Source: Tersicoccus mangrovi (GTDB taxonomy: Bacteria; Actinomycetota; Actinomycetes; Actinomycetales; Micrococcaceae). From it: a stretch of DNA of 64,000 bases. Below are positions 41,421 through 50,434 of the stretch, one piece after another. Positions within the stretch are counted from its first letter, which is position 1, and each line of letters opens with the position of its first letter. A model generated the notes under the pieces. The model did not search any database and was not told the origin of the DNA. It worked only from the letters and a program-made list of their open reading frames with translations. Where the stretch lies: positions 620,001 through 684,000 of the forward strand of contig NZ_JBAJMW010000001.1 in NCBI RefSeq assembly GCF_036881825.1. The letters are read 5' to 3'. The position numbers and the translations under genes were made by a program.

Positions 41421-43031
41421 TCACAAGCGGGCGAGGGCCTCGGTCGTGACCTCGATCAGGGTGGGGGTGTCCGCCGCGAGGGCGACCGTGACCGCGTCGC
41501 GCAGGTCGGGAAGCGTCGAGGCGCGCCGGCCGGTGACGCCGTAACCCTCCGCGAGTGCCACGAAGTCGATGCCGGGCACGTCGAGGCCGGGGGCGTTCAG
41601 CGCGTCGAGCTTGGTGGCGAAGCCGCGCAACGCGCCGTAGGTGCCGTTGGCGAGGATGACGAAGACGACGGGGATGCCGTACTGCGCCGCGCTCCACAGG
41701 GCGGTGATGCCGTAGTTGGCGGAGCCGTCGCCGATCACGGCGATCACCCGCCGCTGCGGATCGGCCAGCTGCACGCCGACGGCCGCGGGCATCCCGAAGC
41801 CGAGGCCGCCCGAGGCCGGGAAGTAGTAGCTGCCGGGCCGGTGCATCGAGATGGTGGCCCAGAAGTCGCCGACCGTGGACGTCGCCTCGTTGACGTAGAC
41901 GGCGTCCTCGGGCGCGAGCTCGTCGATCGTGGCGAGGACGTCGGCGGCGACGAGGCGACCCGACGCTGAGGTGCCCGAAGCGGAGGCGGCGGGTGTCGCG
42001 GCGTCGTCCGTCCTCTCCCAGCGCTGGGGGCGGTCCCGCTCCGTGACGGCCTTGGCGAGCGCCGCGACCGCGGGCCCGATCGGGGCGACGACGGCGTCAC
42101 CCATGGGCGCGCGCGCCGCCTCGCCCGGGTCGCAGCTGACGTGCAGCAGCCGGGTGCCGGCAGGCAGGTACTCGCCCGGGTCGTACTGGTGGTAGCGGAA
42201 GACGGGGGCGCCGACGACGAGGACGAGGTCGTGGCCGGTCAGCCGCTCCGTGATGCCGGCGACGGAGGCGGGCAGCACCCCGCGGAACGCCGGGTGGTCG
42301 GTCGGGAACGGGCAACGGGAGGCCGACGGCGCGACCCACACGTCCGCCCCGAGCCGCTCGGCGAGCACGACGGCGTCGTCGTTGGCGCGGGCGCTGTCCA
42401 CATCCGGGCCGAGCACGAGGACCGGCGCCGCCGCCGCGTCGAGCAGGGCCGCCATCCGGGTGATCTCGGATTCGGCGACACCGCCACCCCCGGCGACGCG
42501 GCGCTCGAGCACGTGCGCGACGTCGGTCCCGACCGCCTCCGACCAGTCGTCGTAGGGCACCGAGACGTACACCGGGCCGGCCGGGTCCAGCGTGGCGGTG
42601 TGCAGGGCCTGGGAGAGGGAGCGGACCACGTCCTGCGCGCAGGTCGGCTCGGCCGCGTGCTTGACGAGCGGGCGCGGCAGCACGGTCGCGTCGACGTTGG
42701 AGAGCATCACCTCCTGGCCCACGGTGGAGCGGACCTGCTGCCCGGCGGTGATGACGAGCGGCGTGTGGGCGTACCAGGCGTTGGTCAGGGCGCCCATGGC
42801 GTTGCCGCTGCCCGACGCCGCGTGCAGGTTGACGAACGCGGGGCGGCCGGTGGCCTGGGCGAAACCATCGGCCATGCCGAGCACGACCCCCTCGTGCAGG
42901 CCGAGCACGTACCGGAAGTCCTCGGGCATGCCGGCGAGGAAGGGCAGTTCGTTGGAGCCGGGGTTGCCGAACACGGTCGTCATGCCGTTGCGCCGCAGCA
43001 GCTCCCAGGCGGCTTCGTTCACGGTGGTCAC
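41421..43031 (-). CDS. mdlC: Benzoylformate decarboxylase (thiamine diphosphate enzyme)
   Basis: This 536-residue ThDP enzyme should convert benzoylformate to benzaldehyde and CO2. The cofactor Glu is in GLHEGVVLGMADG, the catalytic His in NLHAASGSGNAMGAL, and the Mg/ThDP-binding motif is GDGSANYGITALW. The start is GTG 43031 with AAGGAG upstream. The gene is divergent from a LysR regulator with only 50 bp between starts and is followed by benzaldehyde dehydrogenase. Related ThDP decarboxylases act on other 2-ketoacids, but the context favours the aromatic substrate. Confidence 0.88.
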   Translation of the reverse strand: MTTVNEAAWELLRRNGMTTVFGNPGSNELPFLAGMPEDFRYVLGLHEGVVLGMADGFAQATGRPAFVNLHAASGSGNAMGALTNAWYAHTPLVITAGQQVRSTVGQEVMLSNVDATVLPRPLVKHAAEPTCAQDVVRSLSQALHTATLDPAGPVYVSVPYDDWSEAVGTDVAHVLERRVAGGGGVAESEITRMAALLDAAAAPVLVLGPDVDSARANDDAVVLAERLGADVWVAPSASRCPFPTDHPAFRGVLPASVAGITERLTGHDLVLVVGAPVFRYHQYDPGEYLPAGTRLLHVSCDPGEAARAPMGDAVVAPIGPAVAALAKAVTERDRPQRWERTDDAATPAASASGTSASGRLVAADVLATIDELAPEDAVYVNEATSTVGDFWATISMHRPGSYYFPASGGLGFGMPAAVGVQLADPQRRVIAVIGDGSANYGITALWSAAQYGIPVVFVILANGTYGALRGFATKLDALNAPGLDVPGIDFVALAEGYGVTGRRASTLPDLRDAVTVALAADTPTLIEVTTEALARL

Positions 43032-43081
43032 GGTGTTCTCCTTCTGCTGGCTTCGTCCCGGTTCTGCCGCATGATGGGCGG

Positions 43082-43984
43082 GTGAGCCTGGACCTGAATC
43101 TGCTCCGGACGTTCCTGAGCATCTACGACACCCGCAGTGTGACGCGGGCGGCGGCGGACCTGTCGTTGACGCAGCCGACGGTCAGTCACGCCCTCGGCCG
43201 GCTGCGGCGGCATCTGGGCGATCCCCTGTTCGTGCGTTCCGGCACCGGGGTCGCGCCGACGGCGCGCGCCGTCGAGCTGGCGCTCGTGTTCCGCCGGGCG
43301 GTGACGGCCGTCGACGACGCCGTCGACGCGGACCGGGTGTTCGACCCCGCGACCAGTGAGCGCCGTTTCCGCATCGCGCTCTCGGACGTCGGGGAGGCCA
43401 CGTTCCTGCCGCAGATCATGGAGCGGCTGTCCGACCGGGCGCCCCGGGTCAGTGTCGAGTCCGTGCCGATGCAGATCGAGCGCGTCGCGAGCTGGCTGGC
43501 CCACGGCGACGTCGACGCCGCTGTGGCGAGCGTGCCGATCGACGCCTCCGGGCACCGCACGCTCGTGCACCGCGAACGGTACGTGTGCGTGCTGCCCGCC
43601 GACCGGGCACCGGAGGGCGACCGGATCGAGCTGGAGGCCTTCCTCACCGTCCCGCACGTGGCCGTGGACCCGGCGCTCGGCCACCGGCAGGCCGATGCCG
43701 TGCTCGAGTCGATGCGGATCCAGCGCCGCATCGGCCTCTACGTGCACCATTTCTCCACGCTGCCCGGCGTGGTGGCCGGCTGCGGCATGGCCGCGATCGT
43801 GCCCGCGCAGCTGGCGGCGCTGTGGGCCGAACGCTGGCCGATCGTGATGCGCGAGCTGCCCATCGACGTGCCCCGGTTCGACGTCACGCTGTCCTGGAAC
43901 GAGGACATCGCCGGGACGGGCGCGGCCGCCTGGTTCCGTGACCTCGTGGCGGCAGCGCTGCGCGGCGCCGACGTCGAGGCCTGA
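43082..43984 (+). CDS. LysR-family regulator of the aromatic module
   Basis: This 300-residue LysR-type regulator has the N-terminal winged HTH (LLRTFLSIYDTRSVTRAAADLSLTQPTVSHALGRLR) and a periplasmic-binding-like effector domain. Start GTG 43082. It is divergent from mdlC and convergent with the aromatic-acid permease gene, so it probably senses an aromatic acid and activates both sides. Its last codons lie inside a 78-bp tandem duplication. Confidence 0.9.
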   Translation: MSLDLNLLRTFLSIYDTRSVTRAAADLSLTQPTVSHALGRLRRHLGDPLFVRSGTGVAPTARAVELALVFRRAVTAVDDAVDADRVFDPATSERRFRIALSDVGEATFLPQIMERLSDRAPRVSVESVPMQIERVASWLAHGDVDAAVASVPIDASGHRTLVHRERYVCVLPADRAPEGDRIELEAFLTVPHVAVDPALGHRQADAVLESMRIQRRIGLYVHHFSTLPGVVAGCGMAAIVPAQLAALWAERWPIVMRELPIDVPRFDVTLSWNEDIAGTGAAAWFRDLVAAALRGADVEA

Positions 43985-44114
43985 GCCGGTTCCTCGGACC
44001 CGCTCGTGGGCGCTGCCGGTCATGCGGCGCGGGCGGTGCGCGGCGCCGACGTCGAGGCCTGAGCCGGTTCCTCGGACCCGCTCGTGGGCGCTGCCGGTCA
44101 TGCGGCGCGGGCGG
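43959..44114. repeat. 78-bp tandem duplication spanning the lysR and MFS gene ends
   Basis: Two nearly identical 78-bp copies run head to tail (43959-44036 and 44037-44114). Each carries the last lysR codons with the TGA and the last MFS codons with its stop in antisense. Before the event the two convergent genes would have been about 35 bp apart. The outer copies now serve the two genes. Confidence 0.85.
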
Positions 44115-45333
44115 CGCGCGGCGCGTCCTCGTCGACCGGCGTCGTCGTGCGCGGCTTCGGGATCATCGCGACGGCGAGCACGCCGAGCACCGCGGCGACC
44201 GCGAACAGGTAGAACCCGCCCGGGTAGGCAGACCCCGCCGCGACGAGCAGGCCGGTGAACCACGGGCCGACGATGGCGCCGATACGGCCCACCCCGGAGG
44301 TCAGACCCATGCCGGTGCCGACGATCCGGCGCGGGTACAGGTAGCCGACGAAACCGTAGACGAGCACCTGGGCGCAGAAGACGAACACCCCGGTGACGAA
44401 GACGACGACGTCGAGCAGGAACTCGCTCTGGATGCGGATGCTCAGCACCAGCAGGAGGACCGCGGCCGCGCCGAACCAGAACATCGTCGTGCCCTTGACC
44501 CCGCGCCGGTCGGCGATCCGGCCGCCGGCCAGCAGGCCGACGATGGCGCCGACGTTGAGCACGAACAGCATGAGCAGGGAGTTGGAGACGCCGTAGCCGG
44601 CACCGCGCATCAGCTGCGGCAGCCAGGTGTTCAGGCCGTACACGAGCAGCAGACCCATGAACGCGGCGACCCAGAGGCCGAGCGTGGTGCGCAGGTAGGG
44701 CTGGCGCAGGACGTCGGAGGGCCGCACCCGCGCGTGCGCTGCGTTCCTGCCGGCTGCGCCGGCGACCTCGCTGGTCTCGGGCAGCTTCGCCCACATGACC
44801 GGCAGCAGCACAAGCCCGAGCACGCCGCCGACGGTGAAGAGCCAGCCCCAGTGGGCGCCGAAGACGATGGCGAGCAGCGAGGCGGCGACGGCACCGGTGT
44901 GGTAGCCCGTCATCGTCATGGTGCTGGAGTGCGCCTTGCCGTTGTCCCGGGCGCTCTCCTGCATGATCGTCACAGCCACCGGCATGCAGCCGCCGAGGCC
45001 GAGGCCGGCGAGGAACCGGACGAGTCCGAGCAGCCCGGCGCTGGGCAGCACGGGGAAGATCAGCGTGAAGACCGAGAAGACGAGCACGCACAGCATCAGC
45101 GGGATGCGGCGGCCGAACCGGTCGGTGATGGGGCCGATCGCGGCCGCGCCGATGCCGACGCCCACCAGGGAGATGGTCGCGATGAAGGTCGCGTCCAGGG
45201 CGGTGATGCCCGCGTGGTGGCTGTCCAGCAGCCGGGGGATCGCGGCGCCGAGCGCGACGATGTCGTAACCCTCGAACACGACGGTCAACCAACAGAGGGC
45301 GAACGTCCAGGGGGTGCGGGTGGTGACGGCCAT
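44098..45333 (-). CDS. MFS transporter, aromatic acid:H+ symporter family
   Basis: This 411-residue protein has twelve predicted membrane segments. Family motifs are FEGYDIVALGAAIPRL in helix 1, the GPITDRFGRRIPLM loop (MFS motif A), MTGYHTGAVAASLLA, and GRIADRRGVKG in the second half. AAHS members import benzoate, 4-hydroxybenzoate or related acids. With mdlC and benzaldehyde dehydrogenase next door, mandelate, benzoylformate or benzoate are likely cargo. ATG 45333 follows AAGGAAG. The C-terminal codons lie in the 78-bp duplication. Confidence 0.9.
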   Translation of the reverse strand: MAVTTRTPWTFALCWLTVVFEGYDIVALGAAIPRLLDSHHAGITALDATFIATISLVGVGIGAAAIGPITDRFGRRIPLMLCVLVFSVFTLIFPVLPSAGLLGLVRFLAGLGLGGCMPVAVTIMQESARDNGKAHSSTMTMTGYHTGAVAASLLAIVFGAHWGWLFTVGGVLGLVLLPVMWAKLPETSEVAGAAGRNAAHARVRPSDVLRQPYLRTTLGLWVAAFMGLLLVYGLNTWLPQLMRGAGYGVSNSLLMLFVLNVGAIVGLLAGGRIADRRGVKGTTMFWFGAAAVLLLVLSIRIQSEFLLDVVVFVTGVFVFCAQVLVYGFVGYLYPRRIVGTGMGLTSGVGRIGAIVGPWFTGLLVAAGSAYPGGFYLFAVAAVLGVLAVAMIPKPRTTTPVDEDAPRAARAA

Positions 45334-45452
45334 GAGTGTGCTTCCTTGCGCCTCGGCCGGCCCGAGCCGGCGTGATCCGTGTCACCGAACAGTGTGGCCG
45401 CCGCGGCTCCTCGGGTCCAATCAATGATGGGACAGCACGTCATCGACAGGAT

Positions 45453-46076
45453 CTATGGGCGGGGTGTGGCGTCGAAGACGGACACCGCCCAACCGGCGTC
45501 CGCGGTGAACGGGGCCAGCTGGTAGGTGCCGAAGCGCTGGCGCAGCGTGAACCCGGCCGCGGTGGCGTCCCGGTCCAGGTGCTCGACGGTGTACTCACGG
45601 TCCGTGGCGAAGCCCGTGACGAGGACGCCGTCGTCGGTCAGCAGCGCACGGAATCGGTCGAGCACGGTGCGCTCGGAGCCGGGTGCGACGAAGACGAGCA
45701 CGTTGCCGATCGCGGCGATCGCGTCGTATCGCGCGGGCAGCCCGGCACCGGTCAACGTGGCGCCGTCGAGCTCGGCGAGGTCGGCCTCGAGGAACGGAAT
45801 GCCTTCGTCCTGCAGTTCGCGGGCCGCGCGGATCAGGGCGGCGTCCTTGTCGACGCCGACGGCCCGGTGACCCTGCCGGGTGAGGTGGGCGGCCAGGCGG
45901 CCGGTGCCGCAGCCGGCGTCGAGGACGGTCGCCTGCCGGTCGAGCAGGGCGTCCACGAGTCGGCCCTCTCCGTCGACGTCGACCCCGTCGGCGTGCAGCC
46001 CGCGGAACCGGTGCTCGTAGAGCCGACGCATCACCTCGTTCTCGGGTGCGTCCCAGCGGGTCGTCGGCGTCGTCAT
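45453..46076 (-). CDS. Class I SAM-dependent methyltransferase
   Basis: This 207-residue protein has the SAM-binding motif VLDAGCGTGRLAAHL near residue 51, followed by AVGVDKDAALIRAAREL (motif II) and YDAIAAIGNVLVFV (motif IV region). It is a small stand-alone methyltransferase; the substrate is unknown. ATG 46076. It is divergent from the UV endonuclease family gene across 113 bp. Confidence 0.86.
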   Translation of the reverse strand: MTTPTTRWDAPENEVMRRLYEHRFRGLHADGVDVDGEGRLVDALLDRQATVLDAGCGTGRLAAHLTRQGHRAVGVDKDAALIRAARELQDEGIPFLEADLAELDGATLTGAGLPARYDAIAAIGNVLVFVAPGSERTVLDRFRALLTDDGVLVTGFATDREYTVEHLDRDATAAGFTLRQRFGTYQLAPFTADAGWAVSVFDATPRP

Positions 46077-46189
46077 CGGTCTCGGTTCCGTCCTCGGGGT
46101 GTCGCGATCGGTCGGCGTTCCGGGGGTCCCGGTGCTCGGGGGCCGGCCGCCGGTCCCGAGGTTACCCGTGCCGCCGATAAGCTCGCTGG

Positions 46190-46633
46190 ATGCGTCTGTG
46201 GAGTCTTCACCCCTCCCTTCTGGACCGGAGGGGGCTGGTGGCCTGTTGGCGCGAGACCCTCCTGGCGCAGAAGGTGCTGCGCGGGCAGACGAAGGGCTAC
46301 ACCCGGCACCCGCAGCTGACCCGGTTCCGGCGCATGGTGGACCCGGTGGCCTCCGTCGGTGCGTATCTCGCGGGACTGGCGGACGAGGCCGACGCGCGGG
46401 AGTTCACGTTCAACCGGGGCCTGATCGTCGTGCCGCCGTCGGTGGCGGTGCCCCCGGCGCGGATGACGGTGACGTCGGGCCAGCTCGACCACGAGTGGGC
46501 GCACCTGCTCGTCAAGACCGAGGCGCGGGATGCGGCGTGGCACGCCCACGTGGTCGCCGCCGAGCGCCGGCCTCATCCCCTGTTCGACGTCGTGCCCGGC
46601 CCGATCGAGGAGTGGGAGATCCTGGGTGACTGA
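46190..46633 (+). CDS. Pyrimidine-dimer DNA glycosylase/endonuclease V family protein
   Basis: This 147-residue protein matches the pyrimidine-dimer excision family: MRLWSLHPSLLDRRGLVACWRE, QKVLRGQTKGYTRHPQLTRFR, and the C-terminal HPLFDVVPGPIEEWEIL. The founding T4 enzyme nicks DNA at UV-induced dimers. The bacterial relatives are of similar size, but activity is mostly inferred. ATG 46190. Confidence 0.8.
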   Translation: MRLWSLHPSLLDRRGLVACWRETLLAQKVLRGQTKGYTRHPQLTRFRRMVDPVASVGAYLAGLADEADAREFTFNRGLIVVPPSVAVPPARMTVTSGQLDHEWAHLLVKTEARDAAWHAHVVAAERRPHPLFDVVPGPIEEWEILGD

Positions 46634-46695
46634 CGAGTGGTGCGACTGACGCCGCCGACGCCCAGCGCCGGCTCAGCGGGTGCGGCCTCGGCCGG

Positions 46696-47328
46696 CTAGA
46701 GCCCGCGTTCGACCATGGAGAGCAGCCGCTCGGCGAGGACCAGCCGCGTCGCCGCGTCGATGACGCGCAGCGGTCCGTCGATCGTCAACGTCGCCATGCC
46801 GTGCACGGTGGACCACGCCAGCACTTCGGCGCCGCGTCGTTGATCGGCCGGCAGCACGCCCGCCTCCACCATCGCGTCGAGCGCGTGCCCGAGCATCTGG
46901 AACGGCGTCTTGCCAGCCGGCCCCGCGGCCATCGGGGCGGCGGCGTCCCGCAGGTCCTCGTGCACCCAGAAGGCGGTGCGGAACCAGCCCGGCTCGGCCC
47001 ACGCGAACCCGAGGTAGCCGGCGCCGACGGAGCGGAGCAGGGCGCGGGAGCGGGCGACGTCGTCGGCGTCGTCCGGCAGCTTCGCCAGTTCCGCCGCCTG
47101 CGCCTGCTCGATCGCCTCCGCCAGGTGCGCCTGGGCGGCCATGGAGACGGCGTGCACGAGGGCGTCCCGGTCGGCGAAGTGCCGGTAGGCCGCGCTCGCG
47201 GCGACCTGCGCCTTGCGCGTCGTCTCGCGCAGCACGACGGCGTCCGGGCCGCTCTCGCGGGCCAGCTGGAGCCCGGCGTCGATCAACGCGCGATGCAGAT
47301 CGCCGTGTCGATACGTGGAGCGGGCCAT
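46696..47328 (-). CDS. TetR-family regulator
   Basis: This 210-residue regulator has the N-terminal HTH HGDLHRALIDAGLQLARESGPDAVVLRETTRKAQVAASAAYRHFADRDAL cut across residues 8-58 and a WHG-type C-terminal ligand domain with GFAWAEPGWFRTAFW. ATG 47328 (MARSTYRHGDLHRALID) is the natural start; longer open frames upstream run through repeat array B and are not real. No divergent partner is adjacent because the array lies upstream. Confidence 0.87.
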   Translation of the reverse strand: MARSTYRHGDLHRALIDAGLQLARESGPDAVVLRETTRKAQVAASAAYRHFADRDALVHAVSMAAQAHLAEAIEQAQAAELAKLPDDADDVARSRALLRSVGAGYLGFAWAEPGWFRTAFWVHEDLRDAAAPMAAGPAGKTPFQMLGHALDAMVEAGVLPADQRRGAEVLAWSTVHGMATLTIDGPLRVIDAATRLVLAERLLSMVERGL

Positions 47329-48039
47329 GTCTGCCGACTCTACCCACGGCCGGCGGCCGATGTGAACGTCGTACACAACGTGTGTCGCGTCGCGGCGTCC
47401 GACGGCTCGTCGCGGCCGGTTGCTGCTGGTTCTCGGCTGAGACCAGCACCCTGGGGACTGTGCGCCGCTCCCTCGTCGCCACCCCCCACCGAGTGGACGG
47501 TTGACGCGTCGCTCCGCCCCCGCCGGCACATCGTCCGCCCACTGGGCGCTGTTCTCCCGCCGAGTGGACGGTTGACGCGTCGTCCCGACCATCGCCAGCA
47601 CATCGCCCGCCCACTCGACGCTGTTCTCCCGCCGAGTGGACGGCTGATGCGTCGTCCCACCCGTCCCCGGCACATCGTCCGCCCACTCGACGCTGCTCTC
47701 CCCGCCGAGTGGACGGTTGACGCGTCGTCCCGGCCCCGCCGGCACGTCGACCACCCACTAGGCACTGCTCTCCCGCCGAGTGGACGGCTGATGCGTCGTC
47801 CCGGCCCCACCGGCACATCGCCCGCCCACTGGGCACTGCTCTCCCACCGAGTGGACGGCTGACGCGTCGTCCCGGCCCCCGCCGGCACAACATCCGCCCA
47901 CTCGACGCTGCTCTCCCGCCGAGTGGACGGCTGACGCGTCGTCCCGCCCCCCGCCGGCACATCGCCCGCCCACCGGGCGCAACCCGGCCCTACCCAGGGC
48001 GAATCGCTCGAGAGGGGTCCGCCGTCCGGGGCTCAACGC
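47329..48039. repeat. 711-bp intergenic region holding array B of the 72-bp hairpin repeat family (seven units)
   Basis: The right arm CGAGTGGACGG occurs at 47490, 47561, 47633, 47706, 47777, 47848 and 47920, with spacings of 71, 72, 73, 71, 71 and 72 bp. From the second unit on, each is preceded by a left arm (CCACTCG or CCACTGG/CCACTAG) and a 14-16 base loop, mostly ACGCTGTTCTCCCGC-like. The linkers are also conserved (TGAYGCGTCGTCCC, then CCGGCACATCG). The last left arm (near 47970) has decayed. The region before 47480 and after 47990 shows no gene. The non-triplet spacing rules out a repeat protein. Confidence 0.88.
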
Positions 48040-49881
48040 TCAGGCGGCCGGTCGCTCCTGCTCGCGCTCGACGGCGTGGACGAGGCGGGCGTAGGCGCCA
48101 CCGTCGGCGAGCAGCTCGTCGTGCGTGCCCCGCTCGACCACGCGGCCGCCGTCGAGCACGGCGATCTCGTCCGCGGTCTGCACCGTGGTGAGCCGGTGGG
48201 CGATCGAGATGGTCGTCCGGCCGGAGGAGAGCGCGTCGAGGGCCGCGAGCACCTCTCGCTCGGTGTCGTTGTCCAGGGCGCTGGTCGCCTCGTCGAGGAC
48301 GAGGACGCGCGGGTCGCGCAGCACGGTGCGGGCGATGGCGAGGCGCTGCTGCTCGCCGCCGGAGAACCGGTGGCCGCGTGCGCCCACGACGGTGTCGAGC
48401 CCCTCGGGCAGGCTGGAGATGAGGGTCGCGAGCCGGGCGGTACCGAGGGCGTCCCACAGCTCGGGCTCCGTCGCATCGGGCGCGGCCAGCAGCAGATTCG
48501 CGCGGATGGTGTCGTGGATCAGGTAGGTCTCCTGGGAGACGACGCCGACGATCGCGGCGAGTGTCTCGGGCGCGAGGTCCCGCACGTCCACGCCGTCGAT
48601 GGACACCGACCCGGCATCGACGTCCTGCAGTCGCGGGACGAGCGAGGCGAGCGTGCTCTTGCCGGCACCGGTGTGCCCGACGAGGGCGAGCGAGCCGCCG
48701 GCAGGCACCGTCAGGTCGATGCCGGTGAGCACCCGGCGGCCGGGGCCGTAGCCGAAGGAGACGCCGTCGAAGCGGACCTCGCCGCGCACGGTGGCCGGGT
48801 CCAGCGGCACCGGGTGCGCCGGCGGGGCGATCTCGACGGGCAGGTCGAGGTAGCCGAAGATCCGGCTGAACAGCGCCATCGAGGACACCCACTGCACACC
48901 GACGTTGAGCAGTGCCATGATCGGCCGGAAGATCGTCGTCTGCAGGGCGATGAACGCCACCAGGGTGCCGATGGTCATGGCGCCGGACGTCGCCGGCAGG
49001 CCCGCGACGAGGTACAGCACCGCGGGGATCGCCGAGAAGACGATGCTCATCGTCGCCATCCGCCACCGGCCGGCCAGCTGGGAGCGGATGTCCAGGTCGA
49101 CGAGCCGCTCGGAGGTGGCCGAGAAGGCGGCCGTGTCCCGCGCCGTCGTGCCGAGCGTCTTGGCCAGCCGGGCGCCGCTGACAGAGAGCTTCTCCTCGAC
49201 CTGCGAGTGCATCTGCGCGAGGTGGCGCTGCGTCTCAGCGGTCACGTCGCGCCGGACAAGGGCCACCCGGCGGCTCAGCCACACGGCCGGCGGGATGACG
49301 ACGAGGCTGATCAGGCTCAGCTGCCACGACAGGGCGAGCATGGCGACGGCGGTCGCGACCGCGGTGGTGAGGTTCGCCGCGATCGACGTGGCCGTCGTCG
49401 TGAACACCGCCTGCATGCCGGAGATGTCGTGCGTGAGGCGGGACTGCACCTCGCCGCTGCGCGTACGGGTGAAGAAGGCCAGGGACTGGCGCTGGACGTG
49501 GGTGAAGACGTCGGTGCGCAGCCGGTGCATGACGCGCTCCCCGACGGCGGTGGAAAGGTACGTCTGCACGACGCCGAGCAGGGCGGTGACGACGGCGACC
49601 GCGATCATGCCCCCGATACACCAGAGCAGGACGGTGACGTCCCGCCGGGGCAGCGCGACGTCGATCACCTCCTTGACGAGGAAGGGCTGGGCGAGGCCGA
49701 CGACGGAGGCGATCGCGATGATGACGAAGACGACGGTCAGCGTCGCGGCGTGGGGGCGGAAGAGGCCGGCGACGCGGCGGAGGGAGACGGGGGACTCCGC
49801 GAGGAGGGCGGCGTCGGCGGGGTCCACGCGGCCGGGACCGCGGGAACGGGAGAGTCCATCGATCATGGCGGCTTCGGTCAT
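48040..49881 (-). CDS. ABC exporter, fused permease and ATPase
   Basis: This 613-residue half-transporter has a six-helix membrane domain (about 45-340) and an ATPase domain with Walker A GHTGAGKST, signature FSGGEQQRLAIAR, Walker B VLVLDEATSALDND and the H-loop SIAHRLTT. It resembles multidrug or lipid exporters and would act as a homodimer. Start ATG 49881 has a perfect AGGAGG upstream; an in-frame GTG at 49926 is unlikely. It is divergent from a MarR regulator, probably its repressor. Confidence 0.92.
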   Translation of the reverse strand: MTEAAMIDGLSRSRGPGRVDPADAALLAESPVSLRRVAGLFRPHAATLTVVFVIIAIASVVGLAQPFLVKEVIDVALPRRDVTVLLWCIGGMIAVAVVTALLGVVQTYLSTAVGERVMHRLRTDVFTHVQRQSLAFFTRTRSGEVQSRLTHDISGMQAVFTTTATSIAANLTTAVATAVAMLALSWQLSLISLVVIPPAVWLSRRVALVRRDVTAETQRHLAQMHSQVEEKLSVSGARLAKTLGTTARDTAAFSATSERLVDLDIRSQLAGRWRMATMSIVFSAIPAVLYLVAGLPATSGAMTIGTLVAFIALQTTIFRPIMALLNVGVQWVSSMALFSRIFGYLDLPVEIAPPAHPVPLDPATVRGEVRFDGVSFGYGPGRRVLTGIDLTVPAGGSLALVGHTGAGKSTLASLVPRLQDVDAGSVSIDGVDVRDLAPETLAAIVGVVSQETYLIHDTIRANLLLAAPDATEPELWDALGTARLATLISSLPEGLDTVVGARGHRFSGGEQQRLAIARTVLRDPRVLVLDEATSALDNDTEREVLAALDALSSGRTTISIAHRLTTVQTADEIAVLDGGRVVERGTHDELLADGGAYARLVHAVEREQERPAA

Positions 49882-49949
49882 GCGTCCTCCTGGCGACGAG
49901 GTCGGCGGTCGGCGGGGAACGGACACCCGGGCGACTCGCCACTATTCAG

Positions 49950-49960
49950 GAGGTTACCTC
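49950..49960. promoter_or_regulatory. Candidate MarR operator between the ABC exporter and marR
   Basis: GAGGTTACCTC is a near-perfect 11-bp palindrome in the 115-bp divergent region. TAGACT at 49985-49990 sits about 7 bases before the marR start and could be a -10 element for a leaderless message. Both calls are weak. Confidence 0.35.
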
Positions 49961-49996
49961 ACTATGTGGCAGCCCCGCAATAGGTAGACTGGGGTG

Positions 49997-50419
49997 GTGA
50001 GCAACGCCCCGGATCCCCGCGAACTGGCCGAGCTGTTCCACGCCGTCTCGCGGACGATGCGCCGGCGGACCCTGGCGCAGCTCGAGCCGTGGGGAATCAC
50101 GCCGCACCACGCCCGGGCGCTGCGGAGCATCAGCGAGACGGACCGGGCCCGGTTACGCGACGTCGCCGACCGGCTGCGCATCGCCGCCCGCTCCGCGACC
50201 GAGGTGGTCGACGCCCTCGAGGCCAAGGGTCTGGTGACCCGGGAGCCGGACCCGCAGGACCGCCGCGCCACCCTCGTCTCCCCCACGGAGGACGGACTGC
50301 GCCTCGTCGAGCAGATCGACGCCGCCCGTGCGGAGCGGAACGCGGAGTTCTTCGGAGCGCTCACGGCGGAGGACCGGGAAGCGCTGCAGCGCATCCTCGG
50401 GTCGCTGCCGCTGGACTGA
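49997..50419 (+). CDS. MarR-family regulator
   Basis: This 140-residue winged-helix regulator has the HTH LRDVADRLRIAARSATEVVDALEAKGLV and the wing REPDPQDRRATLVSPTEDG. Start GTG 49997 (MSNAPDPRELAELF); the adjacent GTG 49994 is also possible. There is no clear ribosome site, and a leaderless transcript is plausible. Divergence from the ABC exporter suggests drug-responsive repression of that gene. Confidence 0.88.
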   Translation: MSNAPDPRELAELFHAVSRTMRRRTLAQLEPWGITPHHARALRSISETDRARLRDVADRLRIAARSATEVVDALEAKGLVTREPDPQDRRATLVSPTEDGLRLVEQIDAARAERNAEFFGALTAEDREALQRILGSLPLD

Positions 50420-50434
50420 CGACGTCGCTCCGCC

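Noticed and set aside
46673..47962. Long minus-strand frames through array B that look like a repeat protein (recurring QPSTRRE, AVHSAGEQ)
   Set aside because: Unit spacing is 71, 72 or 73 bp, so the frame changes between units. All frames stay open only because the DNA is GC-rich; no start or ribosome site is convincing.
47480..47990. CRISPR array
   Set aside because: The short arms and the stretches between them are both conserved, the units contain a hairpin in every period, and no cas genes are near. There are no variable spacers.
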